NCBI GenBank assembly: GCA_964537965.1
Contig: CAZIDB010000182.1
Location: 1 to 10,032 of the forward strand
Length of the DNA: 10,032 bases
Source: SURF-24 sp964537965
Lineage (GTDB): Bacteria > Bacteroidota > Ignavibacteria > Ignavibacteriales > SURF-24
Direction of reading: 5' to 3'
Positions 5,867-10,032 of the stretch are shown piece after piece (the stretch's first letter is position 1; each line of letters starts with the position of its first letter). The notes under the pieces were generated by a model. The model did no database searches and was not told where the DNA came from. It was given only the letters and a program-made list of their open reading frames with translations. The translations under genes were made by a program, and so were the position numbers.

Positions 5867-7270
5867 ATGGAAAAAGAAAATAAGCACGGTCTGGTTCGCG
5901 GGTTATCTCTACTTGCTGCAACAATGATTGCCGTTGGCTCAATGATTGGCTCAGGTATTTTCAGAAAACCGGCTACTATGGCTGGTCAGGTACAATCACC
6001 GGAATTACTTTTATTGGTATGGATTGGCGCCGGTTTGATCACTTTCATAGGCGCACTTACTAACGCAGAAATTTCCGGAATGATAGAAGACACCGGAGGT
6101 CAGTTCGTCTACTTCCGAAAAATGTATGGCGACTTTACAGCTTATCTGTATGGTTGGGCAACTCTTGCAGTAATTCAAAGCGGAAGCCAGGCTGCCATAT
6201 CTTATGTATTTGCCGAGTACCTTGGTTACTTTTTTAAATTCCCTCACTTCTCAAAAGAGATTGAACAGATATCCATCTTTATACCTACCATTGGAGATAT
6301 TTACCCGTTAAAAGATATCGGGACAAAGCTTGTAGCAATTGGTTGCTTAAGTATGCTTACAATTGTTAATTATGTTGGAGTTGTGTTTGGAGGAATAGTA
6401 CAGACATTTATTACATTGGTAAAAATTGGTGTTATATTAGTTCTCACCGCTGTAATAATGATGTTTGGAAATGGATCATTCACAAATGTTTATACAGGAT
6501 TTCAACTACCGGACTATGGTTCAAGCAGTATTTTTGTTGCAATTGGACTTGCATTAGCAGGGGCATTCTGGGCTTATGATGGCTGGAATAATGTTACGTA
6601 CGTTTCAGGTGAAGTTAAAAATCCTAAAAGAAATGTACCGTTAGCATTACTGTTCAGTACACTAATTGTAATTGTTGTTTATGCATTAATAAATATTGCA
6701 TACCTGTATGTGTTACCGGTTGATCAGATGGCTAAAAGTCCTTTGGTTGCTGCAAGTGCGGCAGAAATAATTTTTGGTCCTGTCGGAGCATCAATTATTT
6801 CAATTGCTGTAATTGTATCCACATTTGGCGCTGTCAATGGAAGTATTCTTTCAACTTCCAGGGTGTTTTATGCAATGGCTAAATCAGGATTATTCTTTAA
6901 CAATCTTGGTCACATAAGTAAAAGATTCAGAACACCGGATATGTCACTCCTTGTTTTAGGAATTTGGTCCAGTTTGCTTGTTATGACAGGCACCTTTGAT
7001 ATAATAACCGATTATGTAATTTTTGCCGCATGGTTATTTTACGGATTAGGCGCTTACGGAGTTTTTATTCTAAGAAAGAAAATGCCGGATGCTGCCAGAC
7101 CTTACAAAGTCTGGGGTTATCCTTATACTCCAATGTTGTTTGTAATTTTTTCCGCAGTATTTTTGTTAAATACTATTATCTCCGATACACAAAATGCAAT
7201 GATGGGAGTATTGTTAATATTAATTGGTCTTCCAATTTATTTTTATAAAAAGATCAGACAGAAAGGTTAA
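5867..7270 (+). CDS. APC-superfamily amino acid permease (LAT/SteT-like)
   Basis: This 467-residue inner-membrane transporter has about twelve hydrophobic helices. The first helix carries the substrate-binding break 'GSGIF' at 28-32, and the sixth holds 'FWAYDGWNN' followed by 'SGEVKNPKRNVP', typical of the L-type amino acid transporter branch that includes Bacillus SteT. The 'GSILSTSRVFYAMA' region and the C-terminal 'ARPYKVWGYP' loop are also family features. It probably exchanges or takes up neutral amino acids; the exact substrate cannot be told. The ATG at 5867 is preceded by a weak GGGT. It is the first gene on the plus strand, divergent from the glycan operon, and ends in TAA seven bases before polA, so the two are probably co-transcribed. 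The gene appears complete. Confidence 0.92.
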   Translation: MEKENKHGLVRGLSLLAATMIAVGSMIGSGIFRKPATMAGQVQSPELLLLVWIGAGLITFIGALTNAEISGMIEDTGGQFVYFRKMYGDFTAYLYGWATLAVIQSGSQAAISYVFAEYLGYFFKFPHFSKEIEQISIFIPTIGDIYPLKDIGTKLVAIGCLSMLTIVNYVGVVFGGIVQTFITLVKIGVILVLTAVIMMFGNGSFTNVYTGFQLPDYGSSSIFVAIGLALAGAFWAYDGWNNVTYVSGEVKNPKRNVPLALLFSTLIVIVVYALINIAYLYVLPVDQMAKSPLVAASAAEIIFGPVGASIISIAVIVSTFGAVNGSILSTSRVFYAMAKSGLFFNNLGHISKRFRTPDMSLLVLGIWSSLLVMTGTFDIITDYVIFAAWLFYGLGAYGVFILRKKMPDAARPYKVWGYPYTPMLFVIFSAVFLLNTIISDTQNAMMGVLLILIGLPIYFYKKIRQKG

Positions 7271-7277
7271 GAAAAAA

Positions 7278-10032
7278 ATGAGCACTAAAAAGAAGTTTGT
7301 TATTATTGATGCAATGGCTTTAGCATACAAAGCATACTTTGCTTTGATAAACAGACCGCTTTACACCGGCAAGAAGGAACCAACTTCAGCTATATACGGA
7401 TTCGTAAACCAGATGATAAGAATACTTGAAACGAATAAACCGGATTATATTGCAGTAGCATTTGATTCCAAGGAAAAAACATTCAGGCATGAAAAATATG
7501 ATCAGTACAAAGCAACACGACAGGAAATGCCCGAAGAACTTATACCCCAGATTCAAAGGATAAAGGATATAATTGAAGCATTTAAAATTCCCGTTTACAT
7601 TTTACCAGGCTATGAAGCTGATGATATAATAGGAACTGCTGTTAAGAAAGCAGAACTTCTCGGATTGGATTCATATGCTATTACTCCGGACAAAGATTAT
7701 AACCAGCTTATAACAGAAAACGTTCGCATAATAAAACCGGGCAAAACAACAAATGAAATAATAATAATCGATATAGCCAAGGTAAAAGAAGAATTCGGTA
7801 TTGAACCGATACAGATAATTGATTACTTAGCGCTAGTTGGTGATAGTTCGGATAACATTCCCGGCGTTGCAGGTATTGGACCAAAAAAAGCCACTCCGCT
7901 TTTACAATCATTTAAATCGATTGAAGATATTTATGAAAACCTGGATAAGATAGAAAAAGCAGATATCCAGAAAAAATTAGCCGAGGGAAAAGAGAATGCT
8001 TTCCTATCCAAGGAATTAGCCCGGATTCATACCGATGTTCCCCTGGATTTCGATTTTGATAAAGCTAAACTTGAAATTCCGGATTACGAAAAACTATTAT
8101 CCATTTTTACTGAGCTTGAGTTTAAAACATTTTATCCAAGAGTAAAAAAGATTTTCGAATTTTCACTTAACGGAATTATTGAAGAGAACAACATTAAAGT
8201 TGAATCAACCGTACTTTCTTTTGATAAAGAAAAAGTGAAGTATCACCTCATTTCAACTAAAAAGGAAGCAGAAGACTTAGTAAAAAAATTAAATGAATGC
8301 AGCTTGTTTGTGTTTGATACGGAAACTGATTCTCTTGATACAATTACAGTTAACCTTGCAGGAGTATCATTTTGCATTACTCCTGGAGAAGCATACTATG
8401 TTGCAGTAAATCCTTTTCCAAAATCTCATGATTTATTTTCAAAGGAATTAAGCAACAGGGTTGATATAAACGAATTTAAGGATTTATTTACATCAGTCTT
8501 TGCTGATGAAAAAATTAAAAAGGTTTGCCAGAACGGTAAATATGATATTTCCGTTTTGCGCCGGTATGATATGGAAGTAAACAACTTCTATTTCGATACG
8601 ATGCTTGCAAGTTATGTAATTGATCCGGATGAAAAGCACGGTATGGATGATCTATCCGAAAAATATCTTAACTATAAACCAATACCTTTGTCAAGTTTAC
8701 TTGGGGCTAAAAAAGATCCTTCAAAAATTTTTGATGTTGATTTAAACGAATTATCAAATTACTCCTGTGAAGATGCTGATGTAACGCTTCGCTTATTTAA
8801 TGTTTTATCAAATATTGTAGATGAAAGTAAACTTAACAGGGTTTGTTATGATATTGAGTTCCCTCTTGTAAAAGTACTGGAAGATATGGAGCGTGAAGGA
8901 GTAAAAACCGATGAAGCATTTTTAAAATCACTCAGCAATGATCTTTCATCTTCGTTAAACCAGTTCTCTGCGGAAATCTGGAAATGCGCGGGTGAATCAT
9001 TTAATATAAATTCTTCACAGCAGCTTCAAAGAATTCTCTTTGATAAATTAGGTCTTGATACCGGCAAAAAAACCAAGACAGGATTTTCAACCGATGCAAA
9101 ATCTTTGGAAGCATTGCAGGGTAAACATGAAATAATTGACCTGATAATGAAGTACCGTGAAGTACAGAAATTAAAATCAACTTATACGGATGCATTGCCG
9201 CAGTTGATTAATAAACAAACCGGAAGAATCCACACAAGTTTTAATCAGACTATTGCTGCTACCGGAAGATTATCATCTACTAATCCCAATCTCCAGAATA
9301 TTCCTATCAGAACAGAATTAGGACGGGAAATAAGGAAAGCATTTATTCCTAGAGATAAAAATCATGTTATTCTTAGTGCGGATTACAGTCAGATTGAATT
9401 AAGAATTATGGCAAGTATTTGCGGTGATAAAAATCTATCCGCTGCTTTTGAAAAAGGTGAAGACATTCATAGAAGCACAGCAGCTTTGGTTTTCCAGGTT
9501 CCACCTTCAGAAGTTACACCTGATATGCGCCGCAAAGCAAAGGAAGTTAACTTTGGAATCCTGTATGGTATTGGAGCATTCGGATTAAAAACCAGGCTCG
9601 GAATTCCACAATCTCACGCTAAAGAAATAATTGATAATTACTTTAAAACATTCAGCAATGTTAAGAATTATATGGATTCTGCAATTAAAAGCGCAAAGCT
9701 AAAAGGCTATGCTGAAACGCTTACCGGTAGACGGAGATTTTTAAGAAATATTAATAGTAACAATCAAACTGTAAGAGGATTTGAAGAACGAGCTGCTATC
9801 AATATGCCTATACAGGGTACTGCTGCAGATATGATAAAAGTAGCAATGATAGAAATCTTCAAAGACCTGAACAACAGGAAACTAAAATCCAAAATGATAT
9901 TGCAGGTTCATGACGAATTGGTTTTTGATGTTCATAAAGATGAATTGGAAGAAGTTAAAGCTATGGTCAAGTATCATATGGAAACATCATTTCCCTTAAA
10001 CGTCCCGATAGTTGCGGAAACAGGAGTTGGTG
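7278..10032 (+). CDS. polA: DNA polymerase I (3' end cut by window edge)
   Basis: 918 complete codons are visible; the frame is still open at the edge just after 'VAETGVG', which in this family sits about ten residues before the end. The N-terminal 5'-3' nuclease domain (about 1-300) has 'GYEADDIIGT', 'TPDKDY' and the helix-hairpin-helix segment 'GDSSDNIPGVAGIGPKKA'. The 3'-5' proofreading domain keeps its acidic residues D347 and E349 ('FDTET'), D423 ('KYD') and D499 with Y495 ('YSCED'). The polymerase domain has motif A DYSQIELR at 702-709, motif B with R751, K755, F759 and Y763, and motif C HDE at 878-880. All three activities should be intact, for Okazaki-fragment maturation and repair synthesis. 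F759 is the usual dNTP-discriminating phenylalanine. The ATG is 7 bp after the permease stop; AAAGG lies 11 bases upstream, inside the permease end. Confidence 0.97.
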   Translation, partial: MSTKKKFVIIDAMALAYKAYFALINRPLYTGKKEPTSAIYGFVNQMIRILETNKPDYIAVAFDSKEKTFRHEKYDQYKATRQEMPEELIPQIQRIKDIIEAFKIPVYILPGYEADDIIGTAVKKAELLGLDSYAITPDKDYNQLITENVRIIKPGKTTNEIIIIDIAKVKEEFGIEPIQIIDYLALVGDSSDNIPGVAGIGPKKATPLLQSFKSIEDIYENLDKIEKADIQKKLAEGKENAFLSKELARIHTDVPLDFDFDKAKLEIPDYEKLLSIFTELEFKTFYPRVKKIFEFSLNGIIEENNIKVESTVLSFDKEKVKYHLISTKKEAEDLVKKLNECSLFVFDTETDSLDTITVNLAGVSFCITPGEAYYVAVNPFPKSHDLFSKELSNRVDINEFKDLFTSVFADEKIKKVCQNGKYDISVLRRYDMEVNNFYFDTMLASYVIDPDEKHGMDDLSEKYLNYKPIPLSSLLGAKKDPSKIFDVDLNELSNYSCEDADVTLRLFNVLSNIVDESKLNRVCYDIEFPLVKVLEDMEREGVKTDEAFLKSLSNDLSSSLNQFSAEIWKCAGESFNINSSQQLQRILFDKLGLDTGKKTKTGFSTDAKSLEALQGKHEIIDLIMKYREVQKLKSTYTDALPQLINKQTGRIHTSFNQTIAATGRLSSTNPNLQNIPIRTELGREIRKAFIPRDKNHVILSADYSQIELRIMASICGDKNLSAAFEKGEDIHRSTAALVFQVPPSEVTPDMRRKAKEVNFGILYGIGAFGLKTRLGIPQSHAKEIIDNYFKTFSNVKNYMDSAIKSAKLKGYAETLTGRRRFLRNINSNNQTVRGFEERAAINMPIQGTAADMIKVAMIEIFKDLNNRKLKSKMILQVHDELVFDVHKDELEEVKAMVKYHMETSFPLNVPIVAETGVG

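Noticed and set aside
6011..6247. Minus-strand ORF inside the permease gene, and a plus-strand out-of-frame ORF at 7030-7248
   Set aside because: Both overlap a permease with clear family motifs throughout and have no features of their own.
7708..7911. Minus-strand ORFs inside polA (also 9001-9195)
   Set aside because: They are antisense to the conserved nuclease and polymerase domains and have no supporting signals.

Overview
The window is AT-rich bacterial DNA, roughly one third G+C by eye, with dense coding, frequent gene overlaps and mostly weak or oddly spaced Shine-Dalgarno sequences. Codon choice and the family of the leftmost protein (DUF1207-like) would fit the Bacteroidota/Chlorobiota/Ignavibacteria side of the tree. 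That placement is inference from overall character, since no rRNA or other strict phylogenetic marker is present apart from polA, which I could not compare by search.

The two halves are divergently transcribed from a 287-bp AT-rich gap (5580-5866). Everything left of it is on the minus strand and looks like one operon. In order of transcription it holds: a flippase-like membrane protein of the lysylphosphatidylglycerol synthase TM family, interrupted by an in-frame TAG; a membrane GT2 glycosyltransferase with a TTG start; a NodB/CE4 polysaccharide deacetylase; a second membrane GT2 glycosyltransferase; a radical SAM protein with a SPASM-like C-terminus; and a DUF1207-like, probably outer-membrane protein that runs off the left edge. 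Neighbouring genes are 1 to 6 bp apart or overlap by 1 to 13 bp.

The likely joint role of this operon is to build a lipid-linked or surface glycan. Two inner-membrane glycosyltransferases would add sugars, the deacetylase would remove N-acetyl groups, the flippase-like protein would be involved in membrane translocation, and the radical SAM enzyme would make an unidentified modification. The product cannot be named from sequence.

Right of the gap, on the plus strand, lie a complete APC-family (LAT/SteT-like) amino acid permease and, 7 bp downstream, polA. The DNA polymerase I gene has intact 5'-3' nuclease, 3'-5' exonuclease and polymerase domains and is cut by the right edge only a few residues before its expected end. 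I saw no tRNA, rRNA, CRISPR array, insertion sequence or convincing terminator.

The points most worth a second look are the amber codon that splits an otherwise normal flippase-like gene, a second amber codon that alone separates a glycosyltransferase from the in-frame deacetylase behind it, and the combination of GT2, CE4 and radical SAM genes in one tightly coupled operon.
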